In this document: in pieces, positions 37,407 to 46,625 of the stretch | How positions within the stretch are numbered: the first letter of the stretch is position 1 | Layout of the letters: the number at the start of each line of letters is the position of its first letter | Assembly: GCF_037975245.1 (NCBI RefSeq) | Contig: NC_092569.1 | Coordinates: 13,191,001-13,255,000, forward strand | Length of the DNA stretch: 64,000 nt | Origin: Apostichopus japonicus | Taxonomy: Eukaryota > Echinodermata > Holothuroidea > Aspidochirotida > Stichopodidae | Direction of reading: 5' to 3' | Position numbers and translations under genes: made by a program | Notes under the pieces: model-generated | Databases searched by the model: none | The model's input: the letters and a program-made list of their open reading frames with translations, nothing else | What the model was told of the DNA's origin: nothing

Positions 37407-37976
37407 CCCAGATGCGGGTCGACAATTGGATTACATTGAGGCAACTCCCAACCCTAACGGACATTTCGTTCTCAAGTTATTGCAAAAATACTAGTTTTTT
37501 ATCATTAATTGACCTTTGGTGACCTCGGATCATATGACCGTTAAGTTTGAAAATGCTCCCCTAACCAGTTCACAACTTGTCCCAAAATATCAATCTTGTC
37601 GCACATTGGCACTGGGAGTTATTGCAGTTTTAATATTTTCAGTTTTTGGACCATAACTGACCTTTGGTGACCTTTGTGGGCACCAAAAACAATAGGGCAC
37701 ACCTTCTCCATATGGCGGATCTATAGTCCAAGTTTGGCCTCAATCCAACATTCCCTTATTGAGATAGAGCGTACCCAAGCAAGTGTCACAGATGCACACA
37801 CACACATACATACATACATACATACACACATACATACATACATACACACACACATACGCCAACCTGACTGCATAGGTTCCTTTTGCTAAAGCAAGGAACC
37901 AAAAATGTCAATTCCCTTTTTTTTTCTAGAAGAAGAGTCACCAGAATGAGGATGGGCAACAATTTTCATCACTTAC

Positions 37977-38019
37977 CAGCAACCTGTTTCCTGACTTCTT
38001 TCAATGGATCAATCCAGTT
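37977..38019 (-). CDS. EPB41-like: Protein 4.1/coracle-like gene, 43-bp micro-exon (F1 to F2 linker)
   Basis: A 43-bp exon encoding NWIDPLKEVRKQVA plus the first base of a glycine codon. It lies between acceptor TTTATTTCAG and donor G/gtaagt. The sequence corresponds to the W-L-D-x-x-K-E-I-x-K-Q motif ending the F1 lobe in 4.1 proteins. A 43-bp exon at this point is, to my recollection, conserved in vertebrate EPB41 paralogues. It starts in phase 0 and ends in phase 1, which the 9303-9228 exon completes (G + GT = Gly). Just downstream lies a partly duplicated copy of the exon's flank and then a large repeat element, described separately. The following intron is 28,673 bp. Confidence 0.95.
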
Positions 38020-38818
38020 CTGAAATAAAAGCACAGACAAGATGCAGTCATAACGGACAGACAACTTAAAATTGTGGACTCATCTTCCATAAAGATCGAG
38101 TACAGTATCGCATAGAAAATGGAACAAAATGCCGGTATATGGGGCCGGATGGTGGTAAAAGTGGCAATGAGGATAGGGAATAGGGGGGGGGGTGGGCTAA
38201 ACGGCGACATAAATCCTTCCATGTAAAGAAAGACTTGCCCTATGTGATTCATGCAAGAGGCATTTTAACATACAGATCGATAAAATGAAGAATTTAAGTG
38301 ACTCTTGCGAAAGTGATAACAGGTCAGACTTTATTCTGTAAATCTCTTAACCTGTTAAAACCTGTTACACAGAGAGAAATATTTACAATACTAATTGTAA
38401 TTGTTTAAGTATCAATGTTGCAGAAACAAGAAATATTTGTGAAGGTAGTTTGGAAGGCTCTCCATTGAATCCCTTAAATATAAATCACTATGGTTCCTGT
38501 GTTACATTTAAACAAGAACCTGAGAAGTACAGTTATGTCAGGTACATCGTGTGGACTTGTACGGCAGTTTCCATAGATACTTTGCAATATATATGTGATA
38601 CCGAGTACTGTACATTATTCCCAAGTTGAATATATACCATCATCATTTTATGGAAAAGTAACAGTAAGTTTAAGTTCCTTACAATCTCCAAGACTAATAC
38701 ACACCCATGTTGATGTACAGATTCATCTACTTAAAAATATAAAATTAACGACAGATCCTCTCCAGCAGAAAAAATGAGAAAATCAGACAAAATCTATCAA
38801 GGACCATCGATCCAAGTA

Positions 38819-39045
38819 AATGTTGACATGGAGATGACTTGCCATCTACAGTATAACCAAGTAAAAGCTTGCCCCCCTTCCTGCCCTCCTTCCCGCCCCC
38901 CCTAGCAACCGCTGACATCTTTAACCTAGTCAAAGCTAACCCTTCCCCCTTCCCCCCCAAGCAACTGTTGACATGGAGATGACTTGACATCTTTAACCGA
39001 GTCAAGCTAACCCGCCCACCCCCCACCTACCCGCCCCCCCCACTT
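38819..39045. repeat. C-rich imperfect tandem repeat near the 105-bp exon
   Basis: TGTTGACATGGAGATGACTT occurs at about 38820 and 38967. CATCTTTAACC then a G-T-C-A-A-G-C-T-A-A-C-C part occurs at about 38916 and 38989, with runs of C between. It lies about 100 bp downstream of the 105-bp exon in transcript direction. Confidence 0.75.
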
Positions 39046-39147
39046 CACATTCTCCTTCATACAAAATCTTGTTAGCCTCCAAAGTGGGATTACTTCCAGT
39101 TACTTTTATAATTGCTACAGTATGTATACATGGATGGGAAGACTTAC

Positions 39148-39252
39148 CCTAGCATCCTGGGAATCTCTGTACAAGATTCCAAAATAGTCTGTTTCGATCA
39201 GATCCAATTTGTGACAAATCGTATTTATCAAATCTTGTCCCTTTATTCTTTT
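39148..39252 (-). CDS. EPB41-like: Protein 4.1/coracle-like gene, exon 3 of CDS (FERM F1 lobe)
   Basis: This 105-bp exon (35 codons, phase 0 to 0) begins after TTCCAACAG and ends AGG/gtaagt on the minus strand. It encodes protein residues 86-120. It contains KGQDLINTICHKLDLIE followed by TDYFGILYRD, the classic FERM F1 signature in which a G-x-x-L helix is followed by L-x-L-x-E-x-D-Y-F-G-L. The 105-bp size is the one I recall for the equivalent vertebrate EPB41-family exon. It was missed as an open reading frame because it lacks an ATG. The phases fit both neighbours exactly. The intron to the preceding exon is 1,284 bp. Confidence 0.96.
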
Positions 39253-40536
39253 CTGTTGGAAGAATTTTTTTTTTTTTTATTATTAATTTTCAAAAGTGGT
39301 AAAAAAATAAAAGCAAAGAATTTTCACATTTGGATACATTTATAGATTTGTTCATGTTGAAACTTCTCAATCTGATTTTGAAGCATCTACAAGTACCCTA
39401 GTGATCACTTCAGAGTTCACAAACGCTGTCCGAAAAAACAAGTTGGAGCATCGTCACCTGAAAATTTCAGTACCACTTGACACAAATATCAGTCTTGATT
39501 TCATACGTGTACCGGTTTCCAGCAGTTTCAGAATAATTTCTCCAGCAAAGTTACTAAATTGTCAAGTGCAGAAAATGCACAAATAGTTTGAACCTGTACT
39601 TTAGCCAGATTTGTATATCATACAGTACATGCAGGATGTTCAAGGCTTTTAAAATAGATTTTTGTAGCTGTAATCAGTTAGATGGTTTCGCTGCAAGCTG
39701 AGGCTTGTACTGACATATAGACACCGCACAACTACTGGAGTAATGTAAATTCACCCAAAAGGTTTAATTGTCAGGGAGGTGGGGGGGGGGGAGTTCCCTG
39801 AAGAGACCACACCTATTGTACCAACGTGAGATCACAGGGAAAGATATCAGGGAGATCTAAGATTATTTAGGGGGCAGGTTCAGAAATACTGAACCTGTAA
39901 TAAATACTAGAATTTAAACAATGAGGGCTGACACATGGGTTGGACTTGTAACTGGTACTATGTTCAACTTTATGTTCAACCTGAGCTTCCAGGTTCCAAA
40001 ATCTACTGTGAGTGTAAAACGATAGTCCTTACTATCAAATCATGTAAACGTCATCATGTCAGTTGAATACTTCTATAAAATGATCTACTGACCTACGAAG
40101 GTGATAAATTTATTGGATTTATAAGTCAGTGGAGCATGTAAGCATTGTACAAAGCCTACACAGTACAATATACTGTACATGTATCTGTTTTGACTGGCTT
40201 TATACTGTCTCTGTTGGGTTGCTGCTAATGCAAGAAACAAACAATGTACTTGTGCTTATTACAGTATGTTTACATTTGAGTCACTGGCCAATGTGTACAC
40301 TGCAAACACAACCGACTTTGTTTTATTTGAATGACACACCACCTTTGTCACAGTCAATTATAATAGGACAAGAAACCTAGGTACTGTAACACACGTGCAT
40401 GACAAAAGATACTACACCATACTGTACAATACTGAGCACTCCTTGTGTAGACCTATTCCATCCTTGGTTTGGCTTTGAATGATCATATCAATAATTTTAC
40501 TTGAATATAATCAAAAAAGATGGCCAGGTTTCTTAC

Positions 40537-40680
40537 ATCGACTTCCACAGAGATTTCACAATTGTCCAGAAGAGTCACTTTGCTGGTCACCAACTTCTTG
40601 CTAGGCGTTTGACTCGACGGAACCGACGCCTGTGTCTCTTCAACCTCCCGATGCTGTTCGATTCGTTGACTGTCATTGTC
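40537..40680 (-). CDS. EPB41-like: Protein 4.1/coracle-like gene, exon 2 of CDS (start of FERM F1 lobe)
   Basis: This 144-bp exon (48 codons, phase 0 at both ends) lies between acceptor TTTCGTAG and donor GAT/gtaaga on the minus strand. Residues 38-67 of the protein continue the acidic and polar N-terminal region. Residues 68-85 read VTSKVTLLDNCEISVEVD, matching the first two beta strands of the FERM F1 (ubiquitin-like) lobe; vertebrate 4.1 proteins have a similar K-V-x-L-L-D segment here. The exon break just after the second F1 strand matches the vertebrate EPB41-family gene structure as I recall it. The intron to the preceding exon is 1,033 bp. Confidence 0.93.
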
Positions 40681-41713
40681 CTACGAAAGAACATCAAAAA
40701 TCAATGTGAACCATGATGGTACAGTAGTCGTTAAAGGTCATCATCACTGAGCCCAAATATGCTAGAAATGTCAAACAATGGTCAGTGATGCTTATAACTG
40801 TATTCAACAAGTATTTCATCCCCAACCCTCATTTGCAAATTTTTGCCTCACTGTTGTAAATCTGAAAATAACAGTATCTCTAACCAAGCCTGTCCTTAAG
40901 CCGGTGAATAATTTGGAGAGTCAAAAACCTCCAATTATTACTTTAAATAAAATCCACCAAACTTTGGCCCCCTCACCCTCCCCCCCAAAGTCACAAAATA
41001 TGTCCTAAAATATTTTTTGAAGTTACATTACCTCTAAGAGAAGTGAGTAGAGAAAAAAAATCTATAGTCCTGGAGAAAATATATTTTTGACTGATCAAGC
41101 GAAGAGGCACAATGGCACATTTTCTAAGCATCCTTGTGAAATTTGCATCCAATTCACCTGTATTTTGGCCATTTTTGGAGATAACGTGTACATGTATACA
41201 TGTAAATTTAATTTCGGAAGCTTCAAATGTTAAGTCGAAAGGAAATCACCCCCTGGATGGTTTCCACTTGATTGGTAAAATTATTAATTATTAATTGCAA
41301 ATGACAAAATGCACTGCAAAATTGCAAAGACTTGCATCAGAAATTTTCGACATTTTTCACAATTTCCTGAAGTCATTATTGAAATAAAATTTGAGTAGTT
41401 ATATTGTCAAGACGCTGCACTTTACATAAGTAGTGACGCAGTACTGCACATCTGTTGCAGAAATTGAACGATATTTTTAATTTTAAACAAGACTTCAAAG
41501 CAAAAAACAAAGCTGAGCATAAATTTACAGTAGCAGGCAACTGGCAAGTCAAACTTGTGTCCTGACTGGAATGCATTTGAAAACTCTACAAGTTAATTAA
41601 ATCTAATGTTCACTACTGTTCTTGATGCACTAGTTACCATGTACAGATACTAACTAGTTCTGCACTTTCTACAGTATGGTCAACACAAAAAATTTGTTTT
41701 TTTTGGCCTGTAC

Positions 41714-41836
41714 CTCAGATTTATCTCGATCTGCCTCTGGCTTTGATTCCTCGATCCTTTCACCATCCGAATGAGATTCTGGCTGGTCCCCCCTGTCACC
41801 TACGCTATCCCCGGCATCACTCATCTTGCTCTACTC
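41714..41836 (-). CDS. EPB41-like: Protein 4.1/coracle-like gene, exon with start codon
   Basis: This exon holds the translation start of a FERM-domain protein of the band 4.1 / coracle family. Such proteins link transmembrane proteins to the spectrin-actin cortex and, in invertebrates, are septate-junction components. On the minus strand the exon follows a pyrimidine-rich acceptor (TCCTCAG) and ends GAG/gtacag. The ATG is at 41824-41822 with A at -3. An in-frame TAG nine bases upstream supports this start; 12 nt of 5' UTR lie in the exon. It encodes 37 residues beginning MSDAGDSVGD, acidic and low-complexity, as expected of the unstructured N-terminal headpiece of 4.1 proteins. It ends in phase 0 and joins the 40680-40537 exon in frame. 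Family membership comes from the downstream exons; this one alone has no diagnostic motif. The acceptor implies an upstream non-coding exon. Confidence 0.85.
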
Positions 41837-41959
41837 CTGAGGATGAAAACATACAGACCATACAGTTCAACTACAGTACACCAGTACGGGGCTATATCAG
41901 TATGTGCATAGTATATGCATAGTATGTACACATTATGTACATAGTATGTACAAAGTATT

Positions 41960-42178
41960 ACATAGTACAGTATGTAACAAGTTACCAGATGACATTCAAA
42001 CATGCTCTAAACTTTCTACTTTCAAAAGTTTACTTAGACTCATGTTTTCACATGTTTTTTTGTAAAATAATCTGCTTTCTTTGTAAAGCGCCTTGAGCAG
42101 TGACTTTTGTCTACTGTTTTGGGCTATATAAGTCTCATTTATTATTATTATTATCATTATTATTATTATTATTATTAT
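41960..42178 (+). mobile_element. 5'-truncated non-LTR retrotransposon (LINE) 3' end with target duplication
   Basis: The plus strand is open into the element's last codons: KLPDDIQTCSKLSTFKSLL from 41979, stopping at TAA 42063-42065. L-P-D-D-I then F-K-x-x-L is the usual C-terminal end of CR1/L2-like LINE reverse-transcriptase proteins. The 3' UTR has AAAGCGCCTTGAGC and GGGCTATATAAG, then a (TTA)n tail. Both sides carry a perfect 15-bp direct repeat TATGTACAAAGTATT (41945-41959 and 42179-42193), the target-site duplication. It is antisense to the 4.1-like gene, in the intron just upstream of the start-codon exon. Clade assignment is from memory. Confidence 0.88.
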
Positions 42179-42193
42179 TATGTACAAAGTATT

Positions 42194-45055
42194 TACACAA
42201 TTTATGTACACATTACATACATTGTATGTACACAGTATACATGCACAGTACGTGAAATGAAATGTAGCAAAGAACACAGTATGTGCACAGTATGTACACA
42301 GTAACACAGATGTAGTAAACTGCATGATTTGCACTCAGATGTCAATTACAATGTCAGTTCCAAACTAACACATGTACAGTACCATAAAAATTGTAAATTT
42401 AAAATTAAAATTAACCGTCCATTCAACAATTTCTTTCAACACTTGCTCTGTATTAAAAGCAGGTCTCGAATACTGTACATGTACAATTAAATTGTAATAA
42501 TTGCACAAAGGTTTTTAACACTCATCCGGTCACCAATTTACAATGCACGTTACCTTGAACTGAACCTATGAAAGGTTGGTAACAGATCTATCTGGCTGGC
42601 AATTGGTTACTTGTATAAATAAACTATTGGTCAATGACTAGCTGATAAATGGCAATTACAGTACACATAACTGGGTGAACTTTGCAGTATGTCAGGTCCT
42701 GCACACATTAAAGTATAAACTTAAATCAATCTAAGTAGTTAATAACCAGCTCAATTAAATTCACTACAGTATGTGGCATATGAAGTGCTTCTTCTTACAA
42801 CTAGTTGGAATGATTCTTGAATGTCAAATTTCAAATGTTTTATCAATTTATTCAAAATTTTAGAGAATTTATGCAATACTGTACTGCACAGACTTACAAA
42901 TTGCTGGGTATTTGCAAACTGGAAAGTTCAGAATGGAAACCTTAAAATACAGTAGGCCTACATATATAGAGTATAAGTAGCATACTACAGCACTGTACGG
43001 TAGCTTTTGGCAATGTTCAATTGTACACTGTATGTCTGTCTGACTGTGCTCATACAAATCTGTGACTTTGTACATGTATGTATATCCATATTTGAAAATC
43101 AAATATGTAACTGTACAGAAACCATTATACTGCTTGTATGTGTATGCCAAGATGTTTTCAATCAATGAATGAGAATTGAAGAGAAAGTTGTCACTAGGTG
43201 GAAATTAAATCTGACAAAGTGAATTGGTGATGTGCATCCAGGGTCAATATATACAGTATATACTTGCAAACTGCACAATGCACTTTTATAGAAGAACAGT
43301 ACATGCTATGTTGAGTAACTACAGACTTAAGTGTGTACAGTTGGGAAAAGTTCAAACTGGGTGCAGTGGTCACTGAACCGTACAAGTAGGTTGAACAAAT
43401 TTTACTATATCTAGCTTGGAAACATATATGTACCTCAGAATACTGCTAAGTGCGGTTTAGGTTACAACTTTAAACCTGATCATACAATATTGTTCAGACA
43501 AAAATATATGAATAACAGTAAATAGTAAAAGACTATTACTATTGTGAAACAATAAAAGTAACCATCAGAATCAGATGTTATGCATTAATGGCTCGCCACA
43601 ATGTCCAGTAAAGGTGCACGTACAAGATTGATTGCACATTTCTTTTCTGATTTCCTTATGAACCCACTCATGCTGTACCTACCTTACTGTACATAATATT
43701 ATCCAGACAGTATTACGATGAATGAACCGATTAAAGGGTGTGAAGACACGCGCAAAAAGAAATGTCTAATGCCGGTAATTTGACCTAGTTTCGAATGAGG
43801 TGTAACCAAATTGTTAAACACTACCATCGATCCCAGAAAATACACAGCTTGCTACCGTTGGTAATTAAACACTAGTGTACAGTCAGTTCTGCGGTCAATA
43901 CCCACAGCACAGTATACAAACGATACAGCGATGGACATCTCAGGTCCAGCTAAAGATAACAATTAATGTATCACGTTTCATTACTGTCTGCATTTTGTAG
44001 CGACACAAAAAAATCGTCACTTGCAAGCAACAGAAAGTTAACTTTTTCAGATGGCCGCTCGCGATTTGGGGGGAGCCTTCAATGCCTTTAATTAGCCTAG
44101 CTGCAAGAGATCAGTTGTCCCAAAAAGTATTCTGTGTTTGTTTGGACATTTTAACAAACGGGATACAGTACTGTACATTGTATTGGGACCTAATATGGTG
44201 CAGTAGATGTACATTATGGCAAGCTTTGTGGCACACAGATTTTATAAACGTTTCAAAACAACGCAGAGTAAGATACATCTGTACTACTGTAGTGTGCTAA
44301 CAAATTTCTAGGCCTTACTGTTTCAAACAACATTGCCGTTGGCCTGAAGGCTAAGCTATAGGTCTGTTTCGGCAGGCTTACAGTACTGTTACACTGTATA
44401 TTACTTTTACTAGCAATTGTAAATTTGATAACACATACTGAAAATTAAGCCTGCTGAGTAAAATGGTATTTAAATTTTAAACCTAACGCTATGCAGTTAC
44501 ATATCTCATCTAGCCCAGTGGATTATCAACAATCCCCTTGGGAACGAAAGAGTCAGCAAGTGGCATAACGATAAGTTACTGTAGCATCCACCTTAGGCCT
44601 CCTACTTCTAATCTTAGCCTACTTGACCTTTGCCTACTAGTGGTATGTACTGTATATGACTAGTAGTAGGCTACCTTCCGTAGAGATTAATTAAGCATAA
44701 GGCCCAACACTGACGATTAAAATATTACATGAAAGTCGGTTTAAGTTTAACTTACTGTCGGCTAGAGTTGTCATACAGCGTAACCCAACTACCCTAAGTA
44801 ATTCTACTTGCATGTGTACAGCGCAGTATTAAAACCAATAGACCGATAATAATACTGTAAGACTACAAACTAATAGTAATACGTTAGTCACCAAGGCCAA
44901 TACAATACTGCCAGCAGCGGAACTCGACCAAGGCGTTCACATTAAAACAAAACAAAAGTTAAATAAACAATTGACACTGGATTTCGCTTATCGGAAACAC
45001 ATTGCTTAATAATACCCAATACACTATGAGACATCCTCAAAATAAGACAACTTAC
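42194..45055. other. Presumed 5' intron of the 4.1-like gene
   Basis: It begins with ATGTACACAGT-like simple repeats to about 42310, matching those at 41905-41965 on the other side of the LINE. No coding exon recognised. Donor-like gtaagt words occur, for example near 44755 on the minus strand. Confidence 0.5.
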
Positions 45056-45560
45056 CGATGAATAAAAAAAAACTAGATCAAATTTTTAAATCCACATAGA
45101 ATTCCTAGGGTGTTCAATGCCGTTAGATGTCATACGGCATACTATTATTATGTACGTACAGATTTGGCATGCACTTGATTTGTGTTTTGTGACGCTGCAC
45201 ACATAGTCGAGACGACAACACACTCCGCTTGGCGGTAATGTATGTACATCGGTAACCATAATCTGGATGTTATACTCACGCGTTTTCACGCACGCCCATT
45301 GAGTATTTTCAAACAAGACTCGTTATTGCAGATCGTGTACAGTACACATCATGTGTGCGAAAATAGGTCAGGTAAAAATGTCAAGAACGCCAATTATCAC
45401 CAGGGCCGGACGAATAATATTTTGGGACGGCTCCGAGCCGGGCTAGATAAAACGTTTGGGGCTCAACTGGCTGTGAGGCAACCGAGACACCATAAACCAG
45501 GTGCGCAGATAAGGCGTTTGTCAATATACGTACCCAGAGTACTCACTGTGGCGTTGTAGA
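45056..45560 (-). promoter_or_regulatory. Candidate CpG-richer promoter and non-coding first exon of the 4.1-like gene
   Basis: A non-coding upstream exon must exist, because the start-codon exon has an acceptor. At 45056 the minus strand reads TTATTCATCG/gtaagt, a strong donor. The region above it (about 45170-45560) has more CpG than the surrounding intron. There is no TATA or transcript evidence. Other donor-like sites, and a second CpG-richer zone at about 48040-49100, are alternatives. Confidence 0.3.
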
Positions 45561-45563
45561 TAC

Positions 45564-45640
45564 TCCATTTATGCAGACTTGCTACACCGTGTATGCATAC
45601 TTGCTACGCCTTGTGTATGCAGACTTGCTACACCGTGTAA
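45564..45640. repeat. About 32-bp tandem repeat, 2-3 copies
   Basis: GCAGACTTGCTACACCGTGT, GCATACTTGCTACGCC and GCAGACTTGCTACACCGTGT follow each other at about 45571, 45594 and 45619. Confidence 0.75.
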
Positions 45641-46311
45641 CGAGGAAAGCAATATTTAGAGGCATAACAAATGGTTACGTAAATATTATTCCGTCATGTT
45701 TTCGAATAGTTCTTTATTTAACCTCTTTCCTTATTTTTTGTCACTTTTTTCCCATTTCGATTTTGAGGCCCCTTAAATCGGGGAGGGGATGATGGGGCTG
45801 GACCGGGGTCTATCTGACCCAATGGTATATCCTGCTCTGTGTAGCACACTGAGGGTGTTGATTATTTGTATATCTACTTCCAATCAGGCTATTTCATGTT
45901 GTTATTGTCATTTCTGTTATAGGATCACAAACACACAATGTCTGGCAAAATGAAATCAACTGGTTGCAACGTAACGTTTCGTTTTTTATTTCAAACAGAA
46001 GGAAATTGTTAATTGTTTGGCACAAACTCCGTGAAATATTTCATTCGACTCAAAATGTTGCAATTATAGCAGGTAAAGCCTTACCCCTTTATAACATAAA
46101 ATAAGTTCGCCCCTGTGCACCATTCTGTTAAGAAAGAAAAAATGCGCGTTTGATTCTTTGATGTCTAATGAATATTATTACAGAGTTTACTTTTTGCTTT
46201 AGAGTCACCATATTAAAAATCCAAGTCCATTGTTATAGGATAACAACATATTGGGTTCTAAATCCGGATGGGCATGTGCTTGAACCTGGCCAAGGACTAA
46301 AACGGCTTTAG

Positions 46312-46625
46312 TGGTTGTGGAAGATGGTGCTGGAAAGAGTATAGGAAAGGGTTAACAAGAGAGGGAAGGGGATGAGGGGGAGGAATGAAGGAGTAGGAGG
46401 GAGGGGATTGGTGGGAGGGGATGGAAGGGAGTGGAGGAGGGGAGGAGGGAGGGAAGGAGAAGAGGATGTAGGAACAGGGAAGAGGGAGGAAAAGACGAGA
46501 GGAGCAGGATCGAAAGGCTGGGGTGCAAGATTGGGAGCCTGGCACGAGGGACTCGGGAGACAGGAGGAATGCAGGGGGAAGGGATGACGAAGGAGGAACA
46601 CGTGGAGGGGAGAGAAAGTGGAGAC
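46312..46625. repeat. About 300-bp polypurine tract
   Basis: The plus strand is almost pure G and A (GGGAGG, GGAGGA, AAGAGG words), with only scattered pyrimidines, most strictly at 46350-46530. Long G-runs separated by A give potential for triplex or G-quadruplex structures. Proline/serine-rich frames on the minus strand and glycine/arginine/glutamate-rich frames on the plus strand arise from the composition. Confidence 0.85.

Larger units (their letters stand above)
35676..37908. mobile_element. 2.2-kb intronic element with inverted ends and internal 400-bp repeats
   Basis: The outer part carries GGTTCCTTGCTT (35696-35707), inverted as AAGCAAGGAACC (37889-37900). The interior consists of units about 300-650 bp apart (mostly 400), each marked by TTGGCACTGGGAGTTATTGC near 35851, 36250, 36650, 36950 and 37604. 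The right part ends in an (ACAC/ACAT)n microsatellite (37795-37856). There is no coding capacity, so it is a non-autonomous repeat of unassigned class. It is inserted within 80 bp of the 43-bp exon of the 4.1-like gene, dividing a duplicated flank. The exact outer edges and any target duplication are uncertain. Confidence 0.75.

Noticed and set aside
35676-37908. Reading the 2.2-kb element as an autonomous transposon
   Set aside because: No reading frame of useful length and no transposase motif; the outer bases beyond GGTTCC do not form a clean terminal inverted repeat.
44041-44100. ATGGCCGCTCGC after a TTTTTCAG-like acceptor on plus
   Set aside because: The frame closes within about 15 codons and no donor fits.
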